Numbered from the stretch's first letter, positions 46,897 through 57,419 are shown. The stretch is DNA of 64,000 nucleotides from an uncultured Winogradskyella sp. (GCF_947495255.1 NZ_CANLYI010000005.1:186001-250000), one strand, 5' to 3'. Program-made: numbers and translations. The notes: generated by a model not told the origin, from the letters alone.

Positions 46897-46899
46897 ATT

Positions 46900-48654
46900 T
46901 TATGATTTCAAATTAAGTTTTAAACTTAATTCGGTTAATTGTTCATCGTCAATAGGAGCAGGAGCGTCAATCATTACGTCTCGTCCTGAATTGTTTTTTG
47001 GGAAGGCAATAAAATCTCTAATGGTTTCTTGTCCTCCTAATATTGCAACTAGTCTATCTAATCCAAAGGCTAAACCTCCATGTGGAGGAGCGCCATACTC
47101 AAAAGCATCCATTAAGAATCCAAATTGTGCTCTAGCATCTTCTTCAGAAAAGCCTAAGTGTTTAAGCATTATTGCTTGAGTTGCTTTATCATGAATTCTA
47201 ATAGAACCACCTCCAATTTCGTTACCATTTAATACTAAATCGTAAGCGTTAGCTTTTACGTCGCCAGGATTAGTATCTAGCAATTCTATTTGTCCTGGTT
47301 TTGGTGATGTAAATGGATGATGCATTGCATGGTAATGACCAGTTTCTTCATCTAATTCTAATAATGGGAAATCAATAACCCATAATGGAGCAAATACTTT
47401 AGGGTCTCTTAATCCTAAACGTGTTGCTAATTCCATACGTAATGCACTTAATTGTGCTCTTACTTTATTAGTGTCTCCCGATAGTACACAAACTAAATCT
47501 CCTTTTTTAGCACCTGTAATTTCTGCCCATTTTGCTAAATCATCTTGATCGTAAAATTTATCTACGGATGATTTGTATGTTCCATCGTCGTTACAACGAG
47601 AATAAATCATACCTAATGCACCAACTTGTGGACGTTTTACCCAATCAATTAATTTATCAATTTCTTTTCTGGTGTAACTGTTTCCTCCAGGAACTGCAAT
47701 ACCAACAACCAATTCAGCATTATTAAAAACACCAAATTCTTTATGTTGTGTTACAGCATTTAATTCACCAAACTCCATTCCAAATCTAATGTCTGGTTTG
47801 TCATTTCCGTACAAACGCATAGCGTCGTCGTAAAGCATTCTTGGGAATTTTTCAACTTCAACACCATTCACTTCTTTTAATAAGTGACGTGTTAAGCCTT
47901 CAAAAACATTTAATATATCTTCTTGCTCAACAAAAGCCATTTCACAATCTATCTGTGTGAATTCTGGTTGTCTGTCTGCACGTAAATCTTCATCTCTAAA
48001 GCATTTTACAATCTGATAATACTTATCCATGCCACCAACCATCAATAGTTGTTTGAAGGTTTGAGGCGATTGTGGTAATGCATAAAACTGACCTTCATTC
48101 ATACGAGAAGGTACAACGAAATCTCTAGCGCCTTCTGGTGTAGATTTAATTAAATAAGGTGTTTCCACTTCAATAAAACCATCACTAGAAAGGTAATTTC
48201 TAACTTCTTGCGCCACTTTTGCTCTAAAAATCAGACTGTTTTTTACAGGATTACGACGAATATCTAAGTAACGATATTTCATACGTACATCGTCTCCACC
48301 ATCTGTTTTGTCTTCAATAGTAAAAGGTGGTACTAAAGAACTGTTTAATATGTTAAGCTCAGAAACTAAAACTTCAATATCTCCTGTTGGAATATTAGGG
48401 TTTTTTGAAGCACGTTCAATTACATTTCCTTTAACTTGAATAACAAACTCGCGTCCCAATTTAGAAGCCTGTTCCATAATGGCTTTTGGTGTGCGTTCTT
48501 CATCAAAATATAATTGTGTAATTCCGTAGCGATCACGAAGGTCTAAATAAATCATAAAACCTTTATCGCGAACACCTTGAACCCAACCGGAAAGTGTAAC
48601 TTCTGTATTGCTGTGTGATGCTCTTAATTCACCACAATTGTGACTTCTGTACAT
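46900..48654 (-). CDS. aspS: Aspartyl-tRNA synthetase
   Basis: 584 residues, the bacterial long form. N-terminal anticodon-binding OB fold ([23 protein letters not shown]), class II motif 2 [18 protein letters not shown], the bacterial insertion domain (about 280-420), and motif 3 [15 protein letters not shown]. Charges tRNA-Asp. Single gene with its own terminator. Confidence 0.97.
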   Translation of the reverse strand: MYRSHNCGELRASHSNTEVTLSGWVQGVRDKGFMIYLDLRDRYGITQLYFDEERTPKAIMEQASKLGREFVIQVKGNVIERASKNPNIPTGDIEVLVSELNILNSSLVPPFTIEDKTDGGDDVRMKYRYLDIRRNPVKNSLIFRAKVAQEVRNYLSSDGFIEVETPYLIKSTPEGARDFVVPSRMNEGQFYALPQSPQTFKQLLMVGGMDKYYQIVKCFRDEDLRADRQPEFTQIDCEMAFVEQEDILNVFEGLTRHLLKEVNGVEVEKFPRMLYDDAMRLYGNDKPDIRFGMEFGELNAVTQHKEFGVFNNAELVVGIAVPGGNSYTRKEIDKLIDWVKRPQVGALGMIYSRCNDDGTYKSSVDKFYDQDDLAKWAEITGAKKGDLVCVLSGDTNKVRAQLSALRMELATRLGLRDPKVFAPLWVIDFPLLELDEETGHYHAMHHPFTSPKPGQIELLDTNPGDVKANAYDLVLNGNEIGGGSIRIHDKATQAIMLKHLGFSEEDARAQFGFLMDAFEYGAPPHGGLAFGLDRLVAILGGQETIRDFIAFPKNNSGRDVMIDAPAPIDDEQLTELSLKLNLKS

Positions 48655-48680
48655 AGATTTTTATTAGAAATGCAAAAGTA

Positions 48681-48710
48681 AAAAATCCGAAGTAAAGACT
48701 TCGGATTTTT
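48681..48710 (-). terminator. Terminator of the efflux operon
   Basis: AAAAATCCGAAGT-AAAG-ACTTCGGATTTTT, perfect 13-bp arms, just past the RND stop. Confidence 0.92.
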
Positions 48711-48732
48711 CTATTTAATTAAAAAATTATAA

Positions 48733-51700
48733 TTAATTGTTGATTGTGATTGTTGAAGTATCTTCAATTTCACTAAACGTTTCTGTTTCAGAAGTCCTCA
48801 ATGGTTGTGATGTAAACTTTACTCTCAACCACATTTTAAGTCTTACACTTAAGAAGAATAAAATTGGAACTACAATTAAAGTTAAGAACGTAGCAACAAA
48901 TAAACCGTAAATAACAGTCCAAGCTAAAGGTCCCCAAAATACCACGTTATCTCCACCCATATAAATGTTAGGGTCAAAGTCTGCAAACAATGTAAAGAAG
49001 TTAATATTTAAACCAATTGCCAACGGAATTAAACCTAAAATAGTTGTAATTGCCGTAAGTAAAACTGGTCTTAAACGGGCTTTACCTGCTTTTAAGATAC
49101 TATCAAATAAATCTTCTGTTGTTAAATAATCAGTTTCACCAAGATTTAAGTCATTCTTCTTTCTGTCAATTAGTAATTGGGCGTAATCTAAAAGAACCAC
49201 ACCATTATTCACTACAATACCAGCAAGCGAAATGATACCAACCATGGTCATCATAATTACGAATGCACTACCCGAAATTACAATACCACCAAATACACCA
49301 ATGAAGCTTAAGAAAATAGCAATCATTATAATGGTTGGTCTAGAGATAGAGTTAAATTGAAATATTAATATGAAGAATATTAATCCGAGACCAGTAAAAA
49401 ATGCACCCATTAAAAATGCCATTTGCTTGTTTTGCTCTTCAATTTGTCCTGTGTAATCAATATGAATATCTTCAGATAAACCTTCATAACTCTTCATTTC
49501 ATTCTGAATCTGAGTTACAATAGCTCCAGCATCAGTAAAACCAGGTGCTAATGCAGAATAAACTGTAACGACACGTTTGGCATCTTTATGTTTTATGGCA
49601 TTAAATCCTGAGTTATTTTTTTGTTTTGCGACAGCAGATAATGGTACTTCTTTTAATTGACCAGTATTATCTCTAAAGGTTATATTTTGATTGAATAAGG
49701 CACTTGTATTATATCTGTTTTCTTCATTAAAACGAACATAAATATCAAAATCGTCACCATCTTCTTTATAAATTCCGGCTTTAGATCCAAAAATAGAATT
49801 TCTTAATTGGCTACCAATTTGATTTGCAGTCACACCTAATTCACCAGCTTTTTGTCTATCAATTTCAACAAGCATTGTTGGCTTATCTTTATTTACATCA
49901 ATCTTAAGCTCGTCTATACCTGCGACGTTTTTAGAGTTTATAAACTCACGCATTTTTTCTGCAGTAGCAATAAGCTCAACATAATCATCGCCTTCAATTT
50001 CTATATTAATTGGTGATCCAGCAGGTGGTCCATTAACATCTTTTTCAACTGAAATTAAAACGCCTGGATAAATACCAACCAAAGCAGCTTGTACTTTTTG
50101 ACGTAAAATTTCACTGTCTTCACCACGACGATATTTATACTCTCGCATCGACGCTGTAATTTTTGCTTTATGCGGCATTTCTGCAGCAGAACCAGAATCG
50201 GTATTTGGATTTCCGGCACCTTCACCAACTTGTGATACAGCACTTTCTACTAAGAAGTTTCTGTCGCCATCCATGTAGTAATCATCATTGATAACCTCAT
50301 AAACGCGATTCTCAATTTGTTTAGTAATGGCGTTTGTTTTTTCTATCGCAGTTCCTTCAGGATATTCGATGTAAACAATAATCTGATTTGGTTTATTATC
50401 TGGAAAGAATTCAACCTTTGTACGTTGAGTCGCTAAGGATACAACAAATACAACTACGGCTATAATTAATAATAAAACTGTACTTGCGCTTAGTATTTGA
50501 GGTTTCCAACCAGATAAGGCCCAACGTAATTTACGCTCATACCAATTTTCTAATTTTACTAAAGATTTGTTTTGGAAACTGTTAGCCCATTTTCTTATGA
50601 AAAAACGATAAGCCCAAAGCATTACAGCTGTGAAAATCATTATGGTTCCTAAACCTCGGTATGTGCCTCCAAAGAGAAGAATAAGTAAACCAATAGCACC
50701 AACAATAACGGTTATTTTAATGATTTGACTTATTGGCATATCCTTATCTTCAATAGTCATGTATCGTGATACTAAAACGGAGTTGAAAAATATGGCAACA
50801 AATAATGAAGATCCTAAAACAATAGATAATGTTATTGGTAAAATTTTCATGAATTCTCCCATGATTCCTGGCCAAAGACCTAATGGAACAAAGGCAGCAA
50901 CTGTTGTTGCTGTAGAAATAATAATAGGAAAAGCAATTTCACCAATACCTTTTTTAGCAGCTTCAATTCTGCTCATGCCTTCCTCTTCCATTAATCTGTA
51001 GACATTTTCAACAACTACAATTCCGTTGTCTACCAACATACCAAGTCCCATAATTAAACCAAAAAGTACCATAGTGTTTAAACTATAACCAATAAGGCTT
51101 AATATCATTAGAGACATAAACATTGACATTGGTATAGCAAACCCAACGAAAAGTGCGTTTTTAAATCCTAAAAAGAACATTAAAACGGTAACCACTAAAA
51201 TAACTCCAAAAATGATATTGTTAACCAAATCATCTACTTGCCCAATAGTTTTTTCAGATTGGTCGTTGGTAATAGAAACCACTAAATCTTGAGGAAATAC
51301 ATTCGCTTTAGCTTCTTTTACAATTTCTTGAATTTGCTCAGCAGCAGCCACCATGTTTTTTCCTGCTCGTTTTTTAACATCGAGCATAACTACTGGTTTG
51401 CCAGATTTTCTAGCAAAAGTTGTTTTGTCCTCTTCTTCAAAAGAAACTGTAGCCACATCTTTTAGATAAATAGCATTTCCGTTTTCAGATTTTACTACAA
51501 AGTTTTCTAATTCAGACGGTTTTTCTATTTCTCCAATTATTCTAATCGTACGACGTTGACCACTACTTTTTAAATTACCAGCGGATTGTGTAACATTACC
51601 ATTACCAATAGCGCCAAGAATATCATTAAATGTAACCTTAGCAGCCATCATTTTATAAATATCAACAGCAACTTCTACTTCTTTTTCTTGAGCACCTCTA

Positions 51701-52275
51701 ATGTCAGCTTTTTTAATTTCTTGTAAATTTTCAATTTTATCTTGAAGATGTTCGGCAAAATCCTTTAATTTTTCGATAGGATAATCCCCTGAAATATTGA
51801 TGTTAAGAATTGGCATTTCTTCTGAAAGGCTTAATTCAAAAACATCTGGTTCTACTTTTGCACCATTAAAAGTTGGCCAATCTTCACTAGCGGTTTCCGT
51901 ATCAATTTCGTCCTTTACTTTTTGTAAAGCACGTTCTACAGTAATATGCTCGTCAAACTCAACAATTAACATTCCGTAATCTTCTTGAGATGTAGACGTT
52001 GTTTCTACAACATTACTAACCGTTTTTAGTTTATCTTCTAAAGGGTCTATAATTAGCTTTTCAATATCCTCAGCTGTATTACCAGGATAAATTGTACTAA
52101 CGTAAATTTTAGTTTCGTTTACTTCTGGGAAGTTTTCTCTAGGCATGCTAAAAAATGCAGATACACCTAAATAGAAAAAGACAGCAATAAGAACATACAT
52201 TGTAGTTTTATTGTTAATTGCCCACGACGAAAGTCCGAATTCTTTTTCGGTATTTTTTTTGTTTTTCTTACTCAT
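48733..52275 (-). CDS. RND efflux transporter permease
   Basis: 1,180 residues, about 130 more than AcrB-type pumps. Typical blocks: MPRENFPEVNETKIYVSTIYPG near the start, GLIMGLGMLVDNGIVVVEN in helix 4, and SLAGIVVNNGVVLLDY and RLRPVLLTAITTILGLIPLA in the second half. The extra length is partly an inserted membrane stretch of two helices (about 510-565, KITVIVGAIGLLILLFGG, LGTIMIFTAVMLWAYRFF) between the halves and partly a hydrophilic tail. Fourth gene of a TetR-TolC-HlyD-RND operon. Substrate unknown. Confidence 0.93.
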   Translation of the reverse strand: MSKKNKKNTEKEFGLSSWAINNKTTMYVLIAVFFYLGVSAFFSMPRENFPEVNETKIYVSTIYPGNTAEDIEKLIIDPLEDKLKTVSNVVETTSTSQEDYGMLIVEFDEHITVERALQKVKDEIDTETASEDWPTFNGAKVEPDVFELSLSEEMPILNINISGDYPIEKLKDFAEHLQDKIENLQEIKKADIRGAQEKEVEVAVDIYKMMAAKVTFNDILGAIGNGNVTQSAGNLKSSGQRRTIRIIGEIEKPSELENFVVKSENGNAIYLKDVATVSFEEEDKTTFARKSGKPVVMLDVKKRAGKNMVAAAEQIQEIVKEAKANVFPQDLVVSITNDQSEKTIGQVDDLVNNIIFGVILVVTVLMFFLGFKNALFVGFAIPMSMFMSLMILSLIGYSLNTMVLFGLIMGLGMLVDNGIVVVENVYRLMEEEGMSRIEAAKKGIGEIAFPIIISTATTVAAFVPLGLWPGIMGEFMKILPITLSIVLGSSLFVAIFFNSVLVSRYMTIEDKDMPISQIIKITVIVGAIGLLILLFGGTYRGLGTIMIFTAVMLWAYRFFIRKWANSFQNKSLVKLENWYERKLRWALSGWKPQILSASTVLLLIIAVVVFVVSLATQRTKVEFFPDNKPNQIIVYIEYPEGTAIEKTNAITKQIENRVYEVINDDYYMDGDRNFLVESAVSQVGEGAGNPNTDSGSAAEMPHKAKITASMREYKYRRGEDSEILRQKVQAALVGIYPGVLISVEKDVNGPPAGSPINIEIEGDDYVELIATAEKMREFINSKNVAGIDELKIDVNKDKPTMLVEIDRQKAGELGVTANQIGSQLRNSIFGSKAGIYKEDGDDFDIYVRFNEENRYNTSALFNQNITFRDNTGQLKEVPLSAVAKQKNNSGFNAIKHKDAKRVVTVYSALAPGFTDAGAIVTQIQNEMKSYEGLSEDIHIDYTGQIEEQNKQMAFLMGAFFTGLGLIFFILIFQFNSISRPTIIMIAIFLSFIGVFGGIVISGSAFVIMMTMVGIISLAGIVVNNGVVLLDYAQLLIDRKKNDLNLGETDYLTTEDLFDSILKAGKARLRPVLLTAITTILGLIPLAIGLNINFFTLFADFDPNIYMGGDNVVFWGPLAWTVIYGLFVATFLTLIVVPILFFLSVRLKMWLRVKFTSQPLRTSETETFSEIEDTSTITINN

Positions 52276-53455
52276 TACCTTTCTCTTTATAACTGATTAC
52301 CTCAACTGATTGTCCGTCTTTTACACTACGAGCACCTTCTTTCACAATTTCAGCTCCTGGTTCTAGATTTTTTAAAACTTCAATAACATCACCTTGTGTT
52401 TTTCCTGTTACAATAATTATACGTTTAACAGTACCTATTCCTTTTGCATTTTTATCGGTAACAACGTAAACATATTGTTCTCCATCTGCATTTTCTGAGA
52501 TTACACTTTGCGGAATTAATATTGCATTGTCGCTCGTGTAATCATTAATTTTTAGACGCGCTGTAAGGTTAGGTTTGATGTCTTTATCTTTATTAGCAAC
52601 TTCAATTTCTGCTTTAAATGTTCTGTTAGCAGGATTAATAAAATCACTTGCTTGGCGAATTTTTGTTTCTATTGTTTTTCCAAGAACAGGAATTTCAACT
52701 TCAACCTTTTTACCTTTTACAACATTAGAAATGTAGCTTTCTGGTACTTCAACCTCAATATACATTTCATCAAGATTTACAATACGCATTAATGGCGTTT
52801 GTCCGGCAGCAACAACACTTCCTTGCTCTGTAATAACATCGTCAATTGTTCCAGAAAAAGGTGCTTTAACAGCTGTTTTAGCAATTTGTTGTTGTAATTG
52901 ACTTACGGCTTCTTGTTGAGACTCATAAGTAGACTTTGCTTGTAAATACTGAATTTCACTACCAATGTTTTGGTCCCAAAGACGCTTTTGACGCTCAAAA
53001 GTTGTTTTAGCTAATTCAGATTGAATTTTTAATTGAGCAACTTGCTGACTTAATCCTCCATCATCAATTTTGGCAAGTAGCTGGCCTTTTTTAACGCGTT
53101 GTCCTTCTTTTACATAAACACGAGTTAAAATTCCGTTATACTCTGGTGTTATAGTTAAAAGGTTTTTTGTAGTTACATTACCTTGAAGATCCAATACATG
53201 TTCAAACTTTTCAGCCTTAGCAGTAAATGTTGTTATTAATGGTACGTTTTGGGTTGTATCTAAAGTCTTTATTTTTTCGTCTAATAATTTAATTTGATCG
53301 TGAATAGCTTGTTGCTCATTAACTAATTCGCCTCTTTTTTTACGAATAGTTTCTAAACTATTACTTTCTAAAATGTTCTCTGTAGAGTTTTTTTTGTCGC
53401 CTCCACACGAGACTAAAAGTAATGCGATTATTACGATTGAATATATGTTTTTCAT
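52268..53455 (-). CDS. RND periplasmic adaptor (membrane fusion protein)
   Basis: 395 residues. Lipobox LLLVSC, a coiled-coil segment (NEQQAIHDQIKLLDEKIKTLD), a barrel-sandwich hybrid (YVKEGQRVKKGQLLAKID, VKAPFSGTIDDVI), an alpha hairpin between them, and beta-barrel domains (YIEVEVPESYI). It bridges the RND pump and the TolC channel. Its stop overlaps the pump start by 8 bp. Confidence 0.93.
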   Translation of the reverse strand: MKNIYSIVIIALLLVSCGGDKKNSTENILESNSLETIRKKRGELVNEQQAIHDQIKLLDEKIKTLDTTQNVPLITTFTAKAEKFEHVLDLQGNVTTKNLLTITPEYNGILTRVYVKEGQRVKKGQLLAKIDDGGLSQQVAQLKIQSELAKTTFERQKRLWDQNIGSEIQYLQAKSTYESQQEAVSQLQQQIAKTAVKAPFSGTIDDVITEQGSVVAAGQTPLMRIVNLDEMYIEVEVPESYISNVVKGKKVEVEIPVLGKTIETKIRQASDFINPANRTFKAEIEVANKDKDIKPNLTARLKINDYTSDNAILIPQSVISENADGEQYVYVVTDKNAKGIGTVKRIIIVTGKTQGDVIEVLKNLEPGAEIVKEGARSVKDGQSVEVISYKEKGNE

Positions 53456-53461
53456 GATTGG

Positions 53462-54808
53462 TTAGTTTAATGTTGTAGTGTTTAATGCAGTTTCTAAAGT
53501 TGCTTTTTTGTTGATAACGTCTAGCATAGCTTGAAGCAACTCTTGCTGCGCAGAATATAATTGAGTTTGTGCTTGGCGTAACTCAAAACTAGAGCCTATA
53601 CCTTCAAAAAATTTGGTTTGATTTTTTGTTTCTATACGTTCTGCTAATGCTAAATTTTCTTTTTTATTTTCATAATCTTCAATTGCGAATTGATAATCGC
53701 TTTTTGCGGATGCTATCTGAAGTTTTATGCGTTGCTCAGTATCTGTTAAATCTGTTTTAGCTTTTTCTAGATTGATTTCTGCACGCTGCGTAGAAGCATT
53801 TCTCATACCTGAACTGAAGATTGGGATATCTAAGCTTACACCAAATAATGAGGATCCAAACCAATCTTGACTTTTCTTAGTGAAATTAAACTCGTCACCA
53901 TAACCAGAATACCCTCCATTAATAAAAGCATTAAGCGTTGGTAAAGCTTTACTTTTTTCTAGTTTAACCAATAACTCCTTTGCTTTTGTATCATTTTTGG
54001 CAATTAAGTAATCAATGGTGCTTTCTGGGTTGTTTTCTGCTTCAAGAATTGACAATGAGATATTTTGATCAGTCAATGTTTCTAGATTGTCAGTTAATAC
54101 TAGGTCGTTGTAAACATCTAAACCTAAGTTGATATTTAGCATTTGGTAAGCTAAAGTCTTTAATCTTTCAACATTATTTAAGTTGCTTTTTACGCCAGAT
54201 AATGTGATTTGAAGTTGCTCAACGCTTTCTTCTTCTCCCAGTCCGTTTTCGTATATTTTTTGGGTTTCGAAGAGATTTTTTTCTAGTACTTCTATATTGC
54301 GCTCAAAAATTTGAATGCTTTCTTCTGCTAAAAGCACATTTCCATAAGCTTCAATTACTGCTTTTCTTACTTCAAGATCTGTTTTTACTTTAGCATTTTC
54401 TGAAATCTCTAAAAATACTTTCGCAGACTGTAATCCTACAAGGTAAGAACCATCAAATATTTTTTGATTTAAAGTAGCAAAAGCAGTTAAGCTCTGTTTA
54501 GTACTAAAAACAACTTCTTCATAGGTTCCTGGAGCACCTCCAAAGAATTCTGCAGGTATTACTGAAACCTGTTGTTTTAAAAAGTTTTGGTAATCTATAC
54601 TTGCGCTTACTTGTGGTAATCCACTTGCTGTAGTTTCCCATTTCTGTTGTTTAGCAGCTTCGATATCTCGAGCTGCATTAATGGCAGTTCTATTGTTCTC
54701 CAGTGCATAGTCAATGGCTTCTTGAAGCGAAAGACTTTTGGGTTGGTCTTGCGAAAATCCCATTTGAAAAAAAATGAAACTTAAGACTATTATTAGTGTT
54801 TTTTTCAT
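53462..54808 (-). CDS. TolC-family outer-membrane efflux protein
   Basis: 448 residues: signal peptide (FIFFQMGFSQ), two OEP repeats with the usual long helices (SLSLQEAIDYALENNRTAINAA; LVKLEKSKALPTLNAFIN; FELRQAQTQLYSAQQEL). Exit duct of the tripartite pump; 6 bp before the adaptor gene. Confidence 0.93.
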   Translation of the reverse strand: MKKTLIIVLSFIFFQMGFSQDQPKSLSLQEAIDYALENNRTAINAARDIEAAKQQKWETTASGLPQVSASIDYQNFLKQQVSVIPAEFFGGAPGTYEEVVFSTKQSLTAFATLNQKIFDGSYLVGLQSAKVFLEISENAKVKTDLEVRKAVIEAYGNVLLAEESIQIFERNIEVLEKNLFETQKIYENGLGEEESVEQLQITLSGVKSNLNNVERLKTLAYQMLNINLGLDVYNDLVLTDNLETLTDQNISLSILEAENNPESTIDYLIAKNDTKAKELLVKLEKSKALPTLNAFINGGYSGYGDEFNFTKKSQDWFGSSLFGVSLDIPIFSSGMRNASTQRAEINLEKAKTDLTDTEQRIKLQIASAKSDYQFAIEDYENKKENLALAERIETKNQTKFFEGIGSSFELRQAQTQLYSAQQELLQAMLDVINKKATLETALNTTTLN

Positions 54809-54811
54809 TAC

Positions 54812-55414
54812 TTATTTTTGGTTGGTATTTAATTGTGTTAGTTTTTCTAATCCTTTTGTGGAGCAAATGCCTCTTAAGTGGTATTCTAAATAATTATTCA
54901 TTAACATCACCATCGAGAAATTCTCGCGAGGAAAAATGTTTTGGTCTTTTAAAGACACCATGCCATTAAAATAAAGTCGCGCTACAAAATCTATTTCTAT
55001 AGAATCTCTATAAAGACCTTGAGTTACACCACGTTCTAAATTTTGTGTTACGCAGCCTAACATTTTTTGAAATTGCTTACCTTTTACAGAGGCATAGATC
55101 TTGGGATAATACTTTTGAAGTTGGTATTGTGGAGACGATTTCTCATCCTTAAGATTGTGCATTACAAATCTTTTAATTTCATAAACCTCTTCAATTGGGT
55201 TTTTATTTAACGCACAAATATTATCAATACCACAAGAAATATTTTCAAAAACATGCAAAGCTGTGGCTTCAACTAATTTTGTTTTATTCTGAAAATGCTG
55301 ATATATGGTTTTTTTAGAAATACCCATTTCATTAGCAATATCATCCATCGTAACGCTCTTAAACCCTAAGTTTAAGAACAAGTCCGTAGATTTAAATATT
55401 ATTTTTTCTTTCAT
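54812..55414 (-). CDS. TetR-family transcriptional regulator
   Basis: 200 residues. N-terminal HTH (VTMDDIANEMGISKKTIYQHFQNKTKLVEA); the C-terminal ligand-binding part is divergent. First gene of the efflux operon, 3 bp before tolC, so it most likely represses its own operon and responds to a pump substrate. No clear palindromic operator stood out in the 150 bp upstream. Confidence 0.92.
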   Translation of the reverse strand: MKEKIIFKSTDLFLNLGFKSVTMDDIANEMGISKKTIYQHFQNKTKLVEATALHVFENISCGIDNICALNKNPIEEVYEIKRFVMHNLKDEKSSPQYQLQKYYPKIYASVKGKQFQKMLGCVTQNLERGVTQGLYRDSIEIDFVARLYFNGMVSLKDQNIFPRENFSMVMLMNNYLEYHLRGICSTKGLEKLTQLNTNQK

Positions 55415-55553
55415 TTTTTAAGTTCCGTTGGTTCGGAATCATTTTAATTATGGCGCAAACTTACAACAGGAAACTTTAAAAACCTAAAAAGTTTCCAAAG
55501 TTTTAATGATTTTTTAACATAGCCAACATTAGCTTAAAATATGTTTAAAACAT

Positions 55554-55561
55554 TATTTTTG
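55554..55561 (+). promoter_or_regulatory. -7 element with leaderless spacing
   Basis: TATTTTTG matches TAnnTTTG; the ATG of the polyprenyl synthase starts 5 bp later (55566). Same box and same spacing as at 15209-15216. The -33 region is weak. Confidence 0.5.
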
Positions 55562-55565
55562 TCTC

Positions 55566-56540
55566 ATGCAACAAATAGAACACTATCAAGAGTCGTTTCT
55601 AAACCATTTAGAAGGATTTACAGTACACAAAGAGCCAAAAAATTTATATAATCCTATTAACTATATATTAGAGTTGGGCGGAAAAAGGTTACGACCAGTT
55701 TTAACTTTAATGACGGCTGAGGTTTTTGGAGTAAACGCTCAAACGGCTATGGATGCTGCCTTATCTATTGAGGTGTTTCATAATTTTTCTTTAGTACATG
55801 ATGATATTATGGACGATGCACCTTTACGCAGAGGAGAAGAAACTGTGCACGAAAAATGGGATTTAAATACAGGTATTCTTTCAGGAGATGCTATGCTTAT
55901 TATGGCATATCAACTTTTTGAGAATTATGAGGCTGAAACGTTTCAGGCTTTAGCTAAACTTTTTAGTAAAACCGCTTTAGAAGTTTGTGAAGGTCAACAG
56001 TATGATATTGATTTTGAAACACGAAATGATGTTACTATTTCTGAGTATCTAAAAATGATTGAATATAAAACAGCTGTTTTGGTTGGTGCTGCTATGAAAA
56101 TGGGAGCTATTGTTGCTAAAGCGTCTAATGAAGACCAGAATTCTATATATGAATTTGGAAGGCTTTTAGGAATTGCTTTTCAGTTACAAGACGATTATTT
56201 AGATGCTTTTGGTAATCCTGAAACTTTTGGAAAACAAGTAGGAGGCGATATTATTGAAAACAAAAAGACCTATTTATATCTTAAAACGATGGAATTAGGA
56301 ACCAATGAAGATGAAAAGGAATTTTTGTTTTTGATGCAGAACAATGTGTTATCTAATGCAGCCAAAGTTAAAGCTGCTAAGCAATTTTTTGAGGATACTG
56401 GTGCAGCCAAAGCAACGCAAGAAGCTGTAAAAGATTACACCAATAAAGCCTTTAAAGTTTTAGAAGGTTTAAATATACCTGAAGACAAAAAACAATTACT
56501 TAGAGTATTTGGAGAACAATTAATGACCAGACGTGTTTAA
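55566..56540 (+). CDS. Polyprenyl diphosphate synthase
   Basis: 324 residues. First Asp-rich motif LVHDDIMDDAPLRRG and second FQLQDDYLDAFG, with GGKRLRPVL before them; a trans-prenyltransferase making the long chain for menaquinone or a shorter allylic diphosphate. Product length depends on residues before the first motif (FHNFS, bulky aromatic 5 before), which hints at a shorter product, but this is not decisive. Next gene starts in the TAATG overlap. Confidence 0.92.
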   Translation: MQQIEHYQESFLNHLEGFTVHKEPKNLYNPINYILELGGKRLRPVLTLMTAEVFGVNAQTAMDAALSIEVFHNFSLVHDDIMDDAPLRRGEETVHEKWDLNTGILSGDAMLIMAYQLFENYEAETFQALAKLFSKTALEVCEGQQYDIDFETRNDVTISEYLKMIEYKTAVLVGAAMKMGAIVAKASNEDQNSIYEFGRLLGIAFQLQDDYLDAFGNPETFGKQVGGDIIENKKTYLYLKTMELGTNEDEKEFLFLMQNNVLSNAAKVKAAKQFFEDTGAAKATQEAVKDYTNKAFKVLEGLNIPEDKKQLLRVFGEQLMTRRV

Positions 56541-56890
56541 TGAGTTTACCATCGAATTTTGAAGATTTAATTTCTGAAGCCGAAGGTTTAAGCTTGTACA
56601 AAAAACTTATTGTTCAGCTTAATAAAGATTTGTTATACGCTAATATTGATTTAGAATTTGATGAGGAAACGTTGCCAACGAGTTTAAAATTTGTGTTACA
56701 AGAAAGCGTTTTTAACCTCATAAATTCTAAATTTTCAGACTATCTTAATTTACTTTATATCGTAGATGTTTCCGAAGCTAAAGTTAGAAGTTTAGATGGT
56801 GGTGATACATTAAAATTATCCGAAGATGTTACGTTTTTAATTCTTCAACGCGAATGGCAAAAAGTGTGGTTTAAAGCAAAATATTCTTAA
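56540..56890 (+). CDS. Conserved hypothetical protein, coupled to prenyl synthase
   Basis: 116 residues, soluble, acidic, no signal or helix through the membrane. No domain recognised. The ATG overlaps the prenyl-synthase stop by 1 nt, so the two are co-translated, a hint that they work together or that it is a housekeeping rider. Confidence 0.75.
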   Translation: MSLPSNFEDLISEAEGLSLYKKLIVQLNKDLLYANIDLEFDEETLPTSLKFVLQESVFNLINSKFSDYLNLLYIVDVSEAKVRSLDGGDTLKLSEDVTFLILQREWQKVWFKAKYS

Positions 56891-56904
56891 TAATAAATTA
56901 TATC

Positions 56905-56918
56905 GGATAAAATTATCT
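56905..56918. promoter_or_regulatory. Candidate Rrf2 operator, autoregulatory
   Basis: GGATAAAATTATCT, an inverted repeat GATAA-AA-TTATC. It matches the site before ric at 12 of 14 positions and lies 18 bp upstream of the -7 box TATTTTTG (56936-56943) of the Rrf2 gene, so a bound protein would touch its own promoter. Confidence 0.55.
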
Positions 56919-56935
56919 CATATTAAAATAATTAG

Positions 56936-56943
56936 TATTTTTG
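56936..56943 (+). promoter_or_regulatory. -7 element of the Rrf2 gene
   Basis: TATTTTTG, exact TAnnTTTG, 23 bp before the ATG. The candidate operator covers the -33 zone. Confidence 0.55.
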
Positions 56944-56966
56944 TATTATAATTTAGTCTCAAAAAT

Positions 56967-57401
56967 ATGTTTTCTAAAGCTTGTGAATATGGAATTAAAG
57001 CCGCAATTTTTATTGCTGTAAACTCGTCTGAAAACAATAGAGTTAGTCCAAAAGAAATCTCAGAAGAGATAGATTCACCACAAGCATTCACAGCCAAAAT
57101 TTTGCAAGCCTTAGTAAGGAATCATGTCATAAAATCTGTAAGAGGTGCTCATGGTGGTTTTGAAATAGCAAAGGATAAAATTGCAACGACTAAATTATCT
57201 GAAATTGTTTATGCAATTGATGGTGATGGTATTTATAAAGGTTGTGGTTTAGGCTTACATACGTGTAATGAAAATCATCCTTGTCCTGTGCACGATAAGT
57301 TTAAAGTGGTAAGAGAAGAATTGAGAGAGATGCTAGAGAATACAAGTTTAGAACAATTAGCTCTAGATATTAAAGCTGGAGTTTCATTTTTAAAAATCTA
57401 A
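56967..57401 (+). CDS. Rrf2-family Fe-S regulator, NsrR-like
   Basis: 144 residues. N-terminal winged helix (FSKACEYGIKAAIFIA, SPKEISEEIDSPQAFTAKILQALV, VRGAHGGFEIAKD) and the three cluster Cys 93, 100 and 106 (GCGLGLHTCNENHPCP), the layout of NsrR/IscR proteins that hold an Fe-S cluster. The Fe-S repair gene follows directly and nitrogen-oxide genes lie beyond, so an NO-sensing role is likely. Palindromes sit before both genes. Confidence 0.9.
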   Translation: MFSKACEYGIKAAIFIAVNSSENNRVSPKEISEEIDSPQAFTAKILQALVRNHVIKSVRGAHGGFEIAKDKIATTKLSEIVYAIDGDGIYKGCGLGLHTCNENHPCPVHDKFKVVREELREMLENTSLEQLALDIKAGVSFLKI

Positions 57402-57419
57402 AAAAAATTTGAATATAAA

